The notes: generated by a model from the letters alone, not told the origin. Positions 24,898 through 34,290 are shown, numbered from the stretch's first letter. The stretch is DNA of 64,000 nt from an uncultured Lachnospiraceae bacterium (GCA_947628225.1 CANQYY010000003.1:1-64000), one strand, 5' to 3'. Translations and numbers: made by a program.

Positions 24898-25599
24898 TTA
24901 TCCCACTACTTTTCCAAAGATCACAAAATTCTCCATGTCGATTGGTATCGGATCATATTTGGGATTAAGAGAGAGCAGGAAATTTCCCTCCGGTGTGCTT
25001 CGCATTTTTTTAATATAGGATTTTCCATTTAATCCAAAGATGCCAATCTCGCCGTTTTCAATCTGTTCCTGTTGTTTTACATATACGATATCCCCGTCTA
25101 TGAACTGGGGTTCCATACTGTCGCCCTGGATCTTGATCATAAAGTCGGTATCTTTCGGAGCATCCGGCGGAAGACAGACCAGATCAAAACCGCCGCCGGC
25201 TTCTAAAAATTCACCGGGCCCGGCGGAGGCAGGCAGATGAAAAAGACGGACTTCTCTCGCCGAAAGATGGATGGCTTCCGCTCTATGCCTGGCATATCGG
25301 CCGGAGGCGACGAGGAGTTCAATATATTCATCTGCTTTTGCCCTGCCCTCGTCATTCAAAAGAGTATAGGGATGCTCCGGCGTATCTCCATAGTAGCGGT
25401 CGTAAATATCCGTGATTCCAAGAATCTTGGATAAAGCCATCAGGGTGGTGCAGTTTGGCTCTGCCAGCCCCTTTTCCCAGGCGGAGATGGATTTATAGGA
25501 TTTATGGATGCCGAGCGCATCCAGTTTAGCGGCCACTTCCGCCTGCGACAGATGTTTTTTCCTTCGGGCATCTGCCAAAATGTTTCCTATGCTGGTCAT
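24898..25599 (-). CDS. LexA-like repressor: XRE HTH plus S24 peptidase domain
   Basis: A 233-aa regulator. Residues 1-75 form an XRE-type helix-turn-helix (LSQAEVAAKLDALGIHKSYKSISAWEKG). The C-terminal half is an S24/LexA-type self-cleaving domain with the catalytic Ser in IQGDSMEP and the Lys in SYIKKM. Proteins of this kind control prophages and stress regulons and are inactivated by autocleavage. A proper minus-strand promoter lies at 25672-25700. A palindrome (TCTAAT-N3-ATTAGA) sits inside the divergent promoter at 25742-25770 and is the best candidate operator. No prophage genes are visible, so the target may be the zinc-ribbon/Hint-protein segment to the right. Confidence 0.85.
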   Translation of the reverse strand: MTSIGNILADARRKKHLSQAEVAAKLDALGIHKSYKSISAWEKGLAEPNCTTLMALSKILGITDIYDRYYGDTPEHPYTLLNDEGRAKADEYIELLVASGRYARHRAEAIHLSAREVRLFHLPASAGPGEFLEAGGGFDLVCLPPDAPKDTDFMIKIQGDSMEPQFIDGDIVYVKQQEQIENGEIGIFGLNGKSYIKKMRSTPEGNFLLSLNPKYDPIPIDMENFVIFGKVVG

Positions 25600-25671
25600 A
25601 ATAAAAATCCTCCATTCCAGAGTGTTTATGCCGCAAAAAGCAGTTTGCGTCGATGTATATTTTATAAGGAC

Positions 25672-25700
25672 ATTATACGATAGGAATAGGATAAAATCAA
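25672..25700 (-). promoter_or_regulatory. Promoter of the LexA-like repressor gene
   Basis: On the minus strand, TTGATT (25695-25700) and TATAAT (25672-25677) are separated by 17 bases. A partial operator-like sequence, TCTAAATAAATTGGA, lies just upstream at 25707-25721. Confidence 0.6.
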
Positions 25701-25741
25701 GAAAAATCTAAATAAATTGGAAAAATTATGAAAAAAATATA

Positions 25742-25770
25742 TTGACATCTAATAAAATTAGATATATAAT
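25742..25770 (+). promoter_or_regulatory. Strong promoter with palindromic operator in its spacer
   Basis: TTGACA (25742-25747), a 17-base spacer and TATAAT (25765-25770) give a consensus promoter. The spacer holds the inverted repeat TCTAAT-AAA-ATTAGA (25748-25762), ideally placed for repression. The promoter points to the zinc-ribbon gene, leaving a 150-base leader (25771-25920) in which I see no other gene. Confidence 0.7.
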
Positions 25771-25920
25771 TTGAGTGTGAGATGAAGCAGGGCAGTAGTT
25801 ATTATGAGGAAGACAGCATAGCTTCCATGCATTGGCATATATCTGCCGGTATTTCTGAGCGGTCTTGCTTTCCCTTTGCCGCTTGGTGATCATCTAATTG
25901 TTGTCTGGGAGGTAATGCGG

Positions 25921-26154
25921 ATGAGCAGCAGAACGAGCGGAAACAAAAAACGCTGCGTATGTTGTCCCATATGCGGCGGTATCGTATTGAAAGGGACGGT
26001 AACGGATTCCGAGCATATTTGCCGCAAATGCGGCGCGGGGGTGAGAGCGTGGGTAAAGGATGGGGTAGTCATTGTCTATGACCCGTCAGATGAAAGCAGA
26101 GAGGAAACGACGGCACACAGGCTTTTTGCCTATCTGGATACTCTGCCAAAATAA
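25921..26154 (+). CDS. Small zinc-ribbon protein
   Basis: A 77-aa protein whose centre has CVCCPICGG and HICRKCGAG, a four-to-five-cysteine zinc ribbon. The rest is predicted beta-strand and a short acidic tail. The start at 25921 has GGGAGG eight bases upstream; the ATG at 25915 is too close. It sits behind the operator-bearing promoter at 25742 and ahead of the XRE gene at 26382. I do not recognise a named family. DNA or protein binding is likely. Confidence 0.6.
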   Translation: MSSRTSGNKKRCVCCPICGGIVLKGTVTDSEHICRKCGAGVRAWVKDGVVIVYDPSDESREETTAHRLFAYLDTLPK

Positions 26155-26273
26155 GAGCGGCCTTTGGCGGCGGGATAACAGCACAATAAAATAATTTGCG
26201 ATGAGTTGGACTTGGCGTGCCGGTAGAAGAAGCGCCCTGCCTCAGCAGGCGCTATCCCGGCTGGAATCATTAA

Positions 26274-26338
26274 GGACCGGGCAAAACAGAAACAATTTTA
26301 CCAAAAGGTAGAAGTGAGTTTTGCCCCGTCCTTTTTTT
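26274..26338 (+). terminator. Rho-independent terminator after zinc-ribbon gene
   Basis: GGACCGGGCAAAAC (26274-26287) pairs, with one mismatch, with GTTTTGCCCCGTCC (26318-26331), followed by seven T (26332-26338). A second smaller hairpin (AGCGCC/GGCGCT) lies at 26231-26253. Confidence 0.75.
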
Positions 26339-26381
26339 GCGCCCGGCGTTATAAAAAAATCAAAAAGGATGGTGTTTTACT

Positions 26382-26717
26382 ATGAAAGATATTAAGAGTT
26401 TTAATGAAACAGACAGATATGCGATTGCAAACCGCATTACGGAATTAAGAGAGGGGAGAGGCTATAAGTCGATGGAGATGGCGCACTTTATGGATATCCA
26501 CAGGAGTACCTATTCAGATATTGAGTGCGGGCATGTGAAACTGAGTACGGATAATTTGTATAAGCTGTGCCAGATATTTGATGTATCAGCAGATTATGTC
26601 CTCTTTGGCAAGGAGATTGACATGGAGTCTGTAAAAATCCGCTGCATTCTGGAAAAGCAGAATCCGGGAAAAGCCAAAAAGATTGCAGAGGCTTTATATC
26701 TGATGTTTGAGTCATAA
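26382..26717 (+). CDS. XRE-family helix-turn-helix regulator
   Basis: A 111-aa protein with an N-terminal HTH_3 domain (ITELREGRGYKSMEMAHFMDIHRSTYSDIECGHVKLS would be helices 1-4, quoted here only in part: IHRSTYSDIE is the recognition region). The segment LYKLCQIFDVSADYVLFG is the usual close of the XRE fold. A short helical tail follows. It lies 198 bases upstream of the 1,388-aa Hint-domain protein in the same direction and may control it. Confidence 0.8.
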   Translation: MKDIKSFNETDRYAIANRITELREGRGYKSMEMAHFMDIHRSTYSDIECGHVKLSTDNLYKLCQIFDVSADYVLFGKEIDMESVKIRCILEKQNPGKAKKIAEALYLMFES

Positions 26718-26915
26718 CAGGCGGCAGAGGCGCGCCGTATGTTAATGTCGGATTTCTGCCAATCAATCCGGCAAACCTGAGTGATACTGCCAACGAATCA
26801 TGGTTCTTATATCTTACAATATAGTCAGACAGGAAAAACAATCCAAAGGAGGGGCGGCATTTTAAATGAAAGAAACCTGTCCGGAATCATTAAAGTAAAA
26901 AAAGGAGGAAATACA

Positions 26916-29900
26916 ATGGAAGGAAAAGAAATTATTGAAAAATTGGAGCAAATTAACAATATGGCTGAGGCGTATGCAAATCATATGATTGACTATATGC
27001 ATAGTGTCAATGATCAAGCCCAAAATATATTTTTCTCTGGGGCAGGCAGAGTCAATACGAAATCGGATATTTTGACGCCTTACAATGGAGAAATCAATAA
27101 AATGGTCTGCCAGTGTATTTTTTGGGTTTCAGCAGATGTGTTCAATAATAACCTGAGCAAAGTCATAAAATCAAAAGAAGCTGTAAAGGCAGATTTGAAC
27201 AATTGGTTTTCCGCAGAACATACGGCATTGGGGCTTGCTTCTGCCGGATCATGGCTGAAAACAATTCTGCCGGGTGCTTTCGTGAATCCATCGGAGTCGG
27301 CGGAAAAAGTCTGTGCAGTCTTGCAGAAGGAGGAAATGATAACCGGATTGATTGTGCTGGATCAAAGCGATGCCAGGCATCAGCTGCTTCATCTTATTTA
27401 TGCGCTGATGGTCAATCTTGATCCGAAAGTATGCGCTAAGCTGATTGAGGGCTGGAAAAAGACGGCGTTAAAAGCGCGGCTGGAAGAAATGCAGAACTTC
27501 CGGTGGCTTGATATAGTAAAGGCAGAGATAAGTCCAGGCAGCAATCTGTATTCGGATTTTAAGGACGCCATTATCGAAGCAATTCAAAAGGAGGTGTTTG
27601 TGCGCACGGATAGCAAGTCGGACGTGATTGACATTTCCCCATCAGGAGCGCCGATCGTGAAGCAATATCTGGAGGATGTATATCAGCAGAGCGTCACGGT
27701 ATATGACTGGATGACGTCCGTTGGGGAATGTAGGAAATATCTTACAGGGGCAAAACCTGATTTTGTAGAACGTACGGTACGAAGGGATGCGCCGCCGCCC
27801 TCCGGTTGTGTGCTCGCTTCCACCCGCCTGCTGATGGCGGATGGCAAATATATGCCGATTACAGAAATCTGTCCAAACAGCAAAGTGGTAAATGCGGACG
27901 GTACGGAGTCAATCTGCTCCGGCGAAGTGATTCAAAACGATCATGTAAAAGTTTTGTATTCGATCAATGAGGACGAACCGTGTATGTCATTGGAGCATCT
28001 GGTCCTGACGGCATCCGGCTATAAATGTCTGGATACCAGGACGGCGCTTGAATTGAATCCGAGGCTTCAGATTGCAAAGCTTAGGGTAGGCGATATAGTA
28101 ATAAAATATAAAAATGGTAAAAAAGTGCCGGTACGGGTGAAAAAGATTAATTGTAAGGCAGGTAATACAGAACTCTGCGCAGATATCCATATTGCGGACG
28201 GACTGAAATCCTACATTACAGAACAGGGTTATATTTGTTATGCCAACTATCCGGAGATTACCGGGGGAAGCGTTCTGGATGCTGTTTCGCCATGGGCTCT
28301 TGATTTCCGGAAATTTTTAACGGATAATAAACAGATGCTGGAGCAGAGTTTCGGACGGCATGCGTACTCCTATATTTCTGAAATTTCTTCAGCATGCAGC
28401 AGTTCTGTCCAGATGGAGTCTTCCCAGGCGGATTATGCAGAGATTGCTTCGATGGAGCATATTAATTATCGGATATATTCCGAGGAGCCGCTGGGATTTG
28501 AGAGCATGAGCATCATCCGCGGCCATGCGTTCTTTGGCAGTTCCAAAGAACCGGTGCCCCTCCATATCAAGGATGGCGAAATATACTGGAAGACAGGGGA
28601 TACATCCGGTTATGCGAAAGTATATCATCGGGGGTTAGTAATAAAAGGACATTTGATTCAGGATCAGAAACAAAAAGATTTTGCCGCCACAACTTCCGTG
28701 CTATACGATATGAGCTACCAGGGAGCCTGGGACGATGCCGTCCATGATTCCGGCGGCTCTGAAAAATTCCTTGATTTTGGCAAGTTTGAAATGGGGTATT
28801 CGCAGAAAGTTGTCGGAGAGGAAATCCGGCTTGAGGCAGAAGGAAAATGGATTATGCCATACATGGATGAAAATAATAAGTATGTAGAGGGTAAGGTGGT
28901 TTCTACCGAAGAGGGCAGCGGCGTTGCGTATACCCTGGACAAAAATTCGGGAAATCTTAAGGCAACGGTAAACTTTCCGCAGGGAATAGCCCAGCTGCAG
29001 TTTGACATGCTCAGGCACAGCGGCTGCAACAAAGCGGAGCTTCTTTTTGATCTGTTCTTTGAAAGCATAGAAGGAACGGCGTTCCGGACTTTGGGAATTT
29101 CCGGCGAAGAAAAAGAAACAGGAAAAATCCGGGGCACGATGGTAAAAGAACAGGCAGAACAAAAGGAGGAGCTGGTATCGGCGCTGGGAGATTATCTGAT
29201 GAAAGATCAATATCCGGCCGAGGATATTTCCGAGGATGAGTGTCAGATGCTGCGTTCGTCTTATTCCTATACCGTGGAGGATTTGATCCGGGTATCTGTG
29301 CCGGCTGATATGTCGCAGATCCAGAGCCAGGCGTTTTACCGGATGCTGAACATGGCGGTTTATGCCGCTTATGAGGGCAAGGACATCTCAGCACAAGTAC
29401 TCGGGATCAGTAAGCCGGTAGCGGACGATCTTACAGGAGATATTACCGTGGAACAGGGTAAGATGGCCGTGGAATATTCGGAGTTTTTAATCCATCAGTT
29501 TATTTCCGCCTATCTTTCCTTCGTATATATCAAAAAAGGTTTGTCCCCGGATTGTGATGAGGAATTCAAGAGGATGGTTCAACCGCTGCTTGATATTGAT
29601 GATTCGCTAAGGCGGGTAAGATACTATATGAATGGGAATGGGAAAAATTGTATGGGTTCAGCAAAAGAGTATTCCCAGATCACGAACAGTATCTATCATT
29701 CCGTATACAGAAATAATTTAGTGGATTTTGATGTGTTTTATCTTGGGGACAGACAGGGCTGGGCAAAAAAATTATACGAACGGTTAAGCGAAGAAAAAAC
29801 GCTGGTGGGACTTGTGAATATGCAATTAGTCGAGCCTGACAATCCAAGACTCCAGCATTACTATACTTTGCTGGATATTCTGGATTCAACGACAATGATT

Positions 29901-31082
29901 TCCCTTGTCGGTAACAAAGACGGCGGCAAGGGGGAAAAAGCAACCTATGCGACAGTGCTGCGAAGCCGGGTCATGGATGGGACTCTGAAATCAATTCTGA
30001 ATAATGTACGGCTCGATACGGCTTCTGCGGAATTCCGGCAGACGTTCGAGGAGTTAATCGTGCAGTATTTTCAGAAATTTATGAAAGGGATATCAGATGG
30101 TACTTTCCAGAACTGGGACAGTGATACGGAAAAAGAAATTAAGAAAGAACTGGAAGAAATGGCGCGCGAGTATGGATTTACCAGCGTAGAAGCAATGACG
30201 GCAGACATTCTGAACGTGGCGGCAGATATTGTAGCGGAGATCATGGCAATGTCGGATCCCCATCTGTCCATCCGGCTTTATCAGTATTTTAAAAATCATC
30301 CGAAAGTTTCCAGAATCCTGGGGATTGCCTTTTACGGAATAGGAATCGCGGCGCTGCTTATGGGGGCAATGCAGATAGACAAAATGTCGCCTGCGGAAAA
30401 AGCGGAGTTTTCGGCTGCAGTCGCTGATATCTGTATCGCGGGAATTAACGATGCCTCCGTACTGATTGCCCTTAAATGCTTTAAAAACGGATTCGGCAAC
30501 CTGACGCAGGCAGAAAATGAAATTTTGAGCAGCCTTAGCAAATCCGATTTTATTGAAGCTATGTGCAGCGGTTCCCGAACGGCGCGGGAGGTATTGGTGA
30601 AAATAGGAGTGAACAGTTTGGAAGAAGGGACAAAGGCCAGTGAATTCTGGCTGAAGGTCGCCCGGCTCACAACCCAGATCGCAAAAGGAGTTATGATTCT
30701 GGCGGTGGCGGTTTCCATTGGCGTCACGGGATATCAATTATACCAGGATATCATTAACGGGGAAAATCCGGGAATCTTTATTTTGGATTCGCTGAATATA
30801 CTGGCGAGCGGGGTATTTATCGTGACGGAGGCAATCTCCTGTCTGGCGGCATCGGTATGCGCCGCCATACCAATCATAGGCGTGGTGGCAACGGCGATAG
30901 GCATCGTGCTGGCAGTCATCTCGATTTTTGTCAAGAGGAAGCCGCCGGAAACGCCGATAGAAAAGATAGTGAACGAGCGGTTGAAAGGCTTTGTAAGCGC
31001 CATAGACGTACCAGAGGACTGGAAAGATCCTTCTCCTGATACGGAAGAAGAGGAATTGGGATTGCTGGCAGTAATGGGATAG
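26916..31082 (+). CDS. 1,388-aa protein with embedded Hint-like domain and hydrophobic C-terminus
   Basis: The start at 26916 (MEGKEIIEKLEQ) is chosen because AAAGGAGG lies just upstream; the frame is open 45 codons earlier. No signal peptide is visible. Residues 1-295 are mostly helical. From Cys298 (SGCVLASTRLLMADG, then MPITEI) to about residue 435 there is a Hint (hedgehog/intein) fold: the block-A-like start, a block-B-like SLEHLVLTASGYKCL with His and Thr, and a closing ADIHIADGLKSYITEQGYI. The terminal His-Asn of a splicing intein is absent. Residues 440-1100 match no family I know. The last 250 residues hold several hydrophobic segments (IGIAALLMG, VMILAVAVSIGVTG, then IPIIGVVATAIGIVLAVISIF). 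Membrane insertion after processing, as in secreted effectors or toxins, is possible but unproven. Confidence 0.65.
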   Translation: MEGKEIIEKLEQINNMAEAYANHMIDYMHSVNDQAQNIFFSGAGRVNTKSDILTPYNGEINKMVCQCIFWVSADVFNNNLSKVIKSKEAVKADLNNWFSAEHTALGLASAGSWLKTILPGAFVNPSESAEKVCAVLQKEEMITGLIVLDQSDARHQLLHLIYALMVNLDPKVCAKLIEGWKKTALKARLEEMQNFRWLDIVKAEISPGSNLYSDFKDAIIEAIQKEVFVRTDSKSDVIDISPSGAPIVKQYLEDVYQQSVTVYDWMTSVGECRKYLTGAKPDFVERTVRRDAPPPSGCVLASTRLLMADGKYMPITEICPNSKVVNADGTESICSGEVIQNDHVKVLYSINEDEPCMSLEHLVLTASGYKCLDTRTALELNPRLQIAKLRVGDIVIKYKNGKKVPVRVKKINCKAGNTELCADIHIADGLKSYITEQGYICYANYPEITGGSVLDAVSPWALDFRKFLTDNKQMLEQSFGRHAYSYISEISSACSSSVQMESSQADYAEIASMEHINYRIYSEEPLGFESMSIIRGHAFFGSSKEPVPLHIKDGEIYWKTGDTSGYAKVYHRGLVIKGHLIQDQKQKDFAATTSVLYDMSYQGAWDDAVHDSGGSEKFLDFGKFEMGYSQKVVGEEIRLEAEGKWIMPYMDENNKYVEGKVVSTEEGSGVAYTLDKNSGNLKATVNFPQGIAQLQFDMLRHSGCNKAELLFDLFFESIEGTAFRTLGISGEEKETGKIRGTMVKEQAEQKEELVSALGDYLMKDQYPAEDISEDECQMLRSSYSYTVEDLIRVSVPADMSQIQSQAFYRMLNMAVYAAYEGKDISAQVLGISKPVADDLTGDITVEQGKMAVEYSEFLIHQFISAYLSFVYIKKGLSPDCDEEFKRMVQPLLDIDDSLRRVRYYMNGNGKNCMGSAKEYSQITNSIYHSVYRNNLVDFDVFYLGDRQGWAKKLYERLSEEKTLVGLVNMQLVEPDNPRLQHYYTLLDILDSTTMISLVGNKDGGKGEKATYATVLRSRVMDGTLKSILNNVRLDTASAEFRQTFEELIVQYFQKFMKGISDGTFQNWDSDTEKEIKKELEEMAREYGFTSVEAMTADILNVAADIVAEIMAMSDPHLSIRLYQYFKNHPKVSRILGIAFYGIGIAALLMGAMQIDKMSPAEKAEFSAAVADICIAGINDASVLIALKCFKNGFGNLTQAENEILSSLSKSDFIEAMCSGSRTAREVLVKIGVNSLEEGTKASEFWLKVARLTTQIAKGVMILAVAVSIGVTGYQLYQDIINGENPGIFILDSLNILASGVFIVTEAISCLAASVCAAIPIIGVVATAIGIVLAVISIFVKRKPPETPIEKIVNERLKGFVSAIDVPEDWKDPSPDTEEEELGLLAVMG

Positions 31083-31209
31083 TATCCGGCAGATGTTTTT
31101 ATAACAGAAATTGACGTCTGATACAGGCGCCATATGCAGAGTAAGGGCAGGGCTTCTCTCAGGAGGAGCCCTGTCTGCATTGGCTTTTGGCAAAAGGGCA
31201 TGCAGACGG

Positions 31210-31400
31210 TTACAGGGAGGCCCAGTTCAAAAGCGCATCCTGCACGGCAGAATAATACATTCTGCTGACAGGGATGGTTTCATGGTTTTTTAACTCAATG
31301 CCGTATCGCCAGATAGAGGAAATGGCAGACAGCGAAACGATATAACTGCGGTAGCAGCGGACAAATTGCTGCGGGGGCAGTTTGGAGAGCAACTTCGCTC
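31210..31400 (-). pseudogene. C-terminal fragment of a LytTR response-regulator DNA-binding domain
   Basis: The minus-strand frame reads LPPQQFVRCYRSYIVSLSAI, then GIELKNHETIPVSRMYY, the second half of a LytTR DNA-binding domain ending at a normal stop near 31210. The first half of LytTR and any receiver domain are absent: upstream sequence changes at about 31390 into an unrelated gene on the other strand. It is a remnant, not an expressed gene. Confidence 0.7.
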
Positions 31401-32038
31401 CCATGGATTACAAAGAGGGAGAGGAATGGAAGGGATTTGATGCGGATATGGCGGGAGCATTTGCCAGCCGGATTGGCGTGAAGCCGGAATTCAAGGAAAT
31501 AGACTGGGATGATAAGACAGAACTCCTGGAGGAGGGTGCCATTGATTGTATCTGGAATGGCATGACAATGACAGAGGAGCTTCAGGAAATAATCTCGTGC
31601 TCACAGCCCTATCTTTCCAATAAGCAGGTATTTGTGATGCCGGACGACAGCCGGCAGAAATATTCAACGCCGGAAGAATGCCAGCACCTGTTGTTCGCCG
31701 TTGAGTCCGGTTCCACGGGAGAAGATCTGCTTCGGGAGAAAAAATACCGCTATACAGCATATGAAACACAGAAAGAGGCACTGCAAAGCGTCTGTGAGAA
31801 GCAGACAGATGCAGCGGTGATTGATATTGTCATGGCAGCTTATTATACGGAAAAGGAGGAGGGCTTCCGGGATCTGAGTTACCGGTTTTCGCTGAATGAT
31901 GAAAAAATCTGCGTTGGGCTGCGCAGGGGTTCAGATCTGACAAAAGAAGTCAATGATTTTTTTGCGGAATCCCTGAAAGACGGCTCTATGCAGAAAACTG
32001 CGAAACAGTATGGCATTGAGGGCGCTGTGCTCTCATAA
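31385..32038 (+). pseudogene. 5'-truncated solute-binding protein (family 3) gene
   Basis: The frame encodes FAPMDYKEGEEWKGFDADMA, then IDCIWNGMTMTEEL and AVESGSTGEDLL, which are family 3 periplasmic-binding protein (amino-acid ABC transporter) motifs, through a natural C-terminus (SLKDGSMQKTAKQYG). About 217 residues remain. The signal peptide, lipobox and first 40-50 residues of the mature protein are missing, and the frame begins exactly where the LytTR fragment ends. Without export signals it cannot serve a transporter, and no permease or ATPase is nearby. Confidence 0.75.
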
Positions 32039-32108
32039 GGATGCGTTCAGGAGGAACAACGATATAGAGATCCATCGTGCATTGTGATTATAATATCCAT
32101 ACAGAAAC

Positions 32109-32149
32109 AAAGGAATCCCGGGGGTTTGAAACCTCCGGGATTCCTTTTT
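32109..32149. terminator. Bidirectional terminator
   Basis: A long stem: AAAGGAATCCCGG on the left pairs with CCGGGATTCCTTT on the right, with A and T runs on either side. It lies between the truncated binding-protein gene (plus strand) and the Big_2 protein gene (minus strand, stop at 32156) and can serve both. Confidence 0.75.
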
Positions 32150-32155
32150 AAACGT

Positions 32156-33122
32156 TTATTCTTCTACATGAACAAGGCACTGTTTTCGTGTGATACTTCC
32201 GTCCTGATGTGTGATTTCAACCATCAGCACGGTATCTCCGGGCGCCTTTGTTGTGATTTTCCCTTTATCATCCACGGTAGCCGGAATAACGTCAAAGCGC
32301 GTGCAGTCGGTTTCATAATCACTATGGGTAAGTTGGGCTGCCAGACAGTTTGTATAGTAGAATACAGTATCTGTTGCCAGGGTGTCCAGATTTAACTGGT
32401 AATCTTCCCCTGTTTTTATGGTAATCGTATTCATCTCGCCGGTGGAGATTGCCACATTATCAATCATAAAGGAGCAGGGATGGGGCATCTTGTCATAGCC
32501 CTCTCCCTTTGCTGCATGCTCCGGCGAGAGGCATTGCGGCAGATCGCCGTCTAACATCAGGCGCAGGCGGACGGTCTTGCCTGCCGGAATCTTAACGGAC
32601 CCCGTAACATCGTAGTATTCCATATTTCCACTGGTCCATTGAGCGCAGCGGAACGGAATCTTAATGTTATCTGTCATGGTTGTTTCGCTTTCATTTTCAT
32701 CCACAGCTACCAGTTTTAACGGAAGCTGATAGGAAACAAAAGAAGAATCGGAAACCATTTGCTTTTTAATATAGGAATTATCCGCATCAATATCAATAAA
32801 ACGGAACATAAGGGATAAGTTGTACGTCTTTTCACTTTCTTCTTTATTTTCTACCTTAAATTGCACATAATCCTCTTTGCTGCCAAAAAAACCTTGGAAG
32901 CTGTATGTCTGCCTCTGTAGAAAGGTTAAGCTTGGTTTTGCCACATGAACGCCATAATTGTTTCGGAGTTTAACAGATCTGGAATTATTAAGATTAGGAG
33001 AGAAGTTTGCATCCGGATCGGTAAATTTCCAGGAAAGTACACCAGATTCCTGTATCGTATCCAGTGTGGCGTCACTCGCATCAAAGTTTTCAAAGTATTC
33101 TACATCCAGTTTATTGATATCA
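32156..33122. repeat. ~1 kb direct repeat, copy A
   Basis: The 3' portion of the gene at 32156-34189 is nearly identical at DNA level to 37054-38020 (offset 4,898 bases), with long stretches such as 32800-33080 showing almost no change. It encodes the shared C-terminal ~320 residues. The repeats lie in the same orientation and flank a complete xylanase gene. Confidence 0.85.
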
Positions 33123-34189
33123 AATTTTTTTACAGTAATTACGATTTCTCCATATTTGCCGGGGTCAAAATCCGAAGTGGCGCGTACGGTAATCTTTGTT
33201 TCCGCCGCCACACTGGAAGTAACGGAAAGGGTATTGCTGCTTCCTGTGGTGGAGGCAAGAGATACTCCTTCTATCGGATTTTGTATTGACCAGGTAAGGG
33301 CTTCTGATGGGGTTCCGGTAGTATCAAGTTCGGCTGAAAGCGTCAGCGGCTCCATGGAAGAAACGATGTCCCTGTCAGCTTTTATTGTTACGCTGTTAAT
33401 AGCGCCGGGATTTGCCGTTGCAGTAGGTTGTGATGGTGTGCCGGACGGTAATGGTGTGCCGGACGATGATGGTTTGGCAGACGGCGTTGCTGTATTGGAA
33501 GGCTTAACTGATGGGGTGGGATTGCTTTTTCTATAAACAGAAACAAGACAGGAAGCCTTAGCGCCCCGTCCGTCAGCTGAAGTCACAAATATTTTAGCCG
33601 TACCTGTCTTTTTGGCAGTTACCACGCCTTTACTATTAACAGAAGCCACTGCCTTGTCCGTTGAGTACCAGTTAAATTTCTTTACAGTTGGTTTTTTCGG
33701 AGAGGTAATGGTTGCTTTTAATTGAGCAGAAGCCGGCTGACTGCCAAGAGTCAGCGTAAGAGATTTCTTGTTGAGTTTAATTTTCTTTACTTTTTTTAGT
33801 GATTTAACAACCGTTACTTTAATTGTTGCCTTAATTTTTTTACTTTTCTTTGAGCGAATGGTAATCTTTGCTTTCCCGATTTTTTTGGCAATGATTTTTC
33901 CTTTTTTATTAACGGAAGCAATTTTCTTTTTGCTGCTTTTATATGTCAATTTTCCGGCTTTTTTCGGAAATACTTTTGTTTTAATTCGGAAAGACTGTCC
34001 TTTCTTTAAGGTTAATGTTGTGGAGATTTTTTCCCCTTTTGTCGTATATGGCGCAGTTAATTGAATTTGTTTTACAGTTGCTGCCTTTGTTGACTTAGAT
34101 GGAATGGAAACGGAAACAATGACAAGAGCTGCAGCCAAAAATAGGGCAAAGCTTCTTTTGAACTGATACTTTCGCATATTATCTGTCAT
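32156..34189 (-). CDS. Secreted Big_2-domain protein, probably carbohydrate- or wall-binding
   Basis: A 677-aa exported protein; the start at 34189 follows TTGGAGG. A signal peptide (FALFLAAALVIVSVSIP) precedes two Lys-rich Big_2 Ig-like domains (TYKSSKKKIASVNKKGKI and WYSTDKAVASVNSKGVVTAKK), a Pro/Ser/Thr linker (about 225-265), and a third Ig-like unit (ITVRATSDFDPGKYG). The C-terminal ~320 residues form a beta-rich module with a jelly-roll look and a final Big-like domain, nearly the same as in the protein at 37054. No catalytic motif is recognised. It lies downstream of the GH10 gene at 34291 and likely helps hold xylan or xylanase at the cell surface. Confidence 0.75.
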   Translation of the reverse strand: MTDNMRKYQFKRSFALFLAAALVIVSVSIPSKSTKAATVKQIQLTAPYTTKGEKISTTLTLKKGQSFRIKTKVFPKKAGKLTYKSSKKKIASVNKKGKIIAKKIGKAKITIRSKKSKKIKATIKVTVVKSLKKVKKIKLNKKSLTLTLGSQPASAQLKATITSPKKPTVKKFNWYSTDKAVASVNSKGVVTAKKTGTAKIFVTSADGRGAKASCLVSVYRKSNPTPSVKPSNTATPSAKPSSSGTPLPSGTPSQPTATANPGAINSVTIKADRDIVSSMEPLTLSAELDTTGTPSEALTWSIQNPIEGVSLASTTGSSNTLSVTSSVAAETKITVRATSDFDPGKYGEIVITVKKFDINKLDVEYFENFDASDATLDTIQESGVLSWKFTDPDANFSPNLNNSRSVKLRNNYGVHVAKPSLTFLQRQTYSFQGFFGSKEDYVQFKVENKEESEKTYNLSLMFRFIDIDADNSYIKKQMVSDSSFVSYQLPLKLVAVDENESETTMTDNIKIPFRCAQWTSGNMEYYDVTGSVKIPAGKTVRLRLMLDGDLPQCLSPEHAAKGEGYDKMPHPCSFMIDNVAISTGEMNTITIKTGEDYQLNLDTLATDTVFYYTNCLAAQLTHSDYETDCTRFDVIPATVDDKGKITTKAPGDTVLMVEITHQDGSITRKQCLVHVEE

Positions 34190-34226
34190 ATTAGCTACCT
34201 CCAAATATGTACTCATTATCGAATAA

Positions 34227-34265
34227 GAAAATACCCCCCCTCTTTGACAAGAGGGGAGTATTTTC
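34227..34265 (-). terminator. Terminator between GH10 and Big_2 genes
   Basis: GAAAATAC with a CCCCTCTT arm pairs with AAGAGGGG and GTATTTTC across a TGAC loop. It lies after the stop of the GH10 gene at 34291 on the minus strand, so the downstream Big_2 gene may be only partly co-transcribed. Confidence 0.65.
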
Positions 34266-34290
34266 CGTTAAAATTTTCATTCAATGTTTC

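Noticed and set aside
28701..31201. Many minus-strand frames over the 1,388-aa gene
   Set aside because: All lack ribosome sites and conserved motifs; the plus-strand frame is continuous with a good start.
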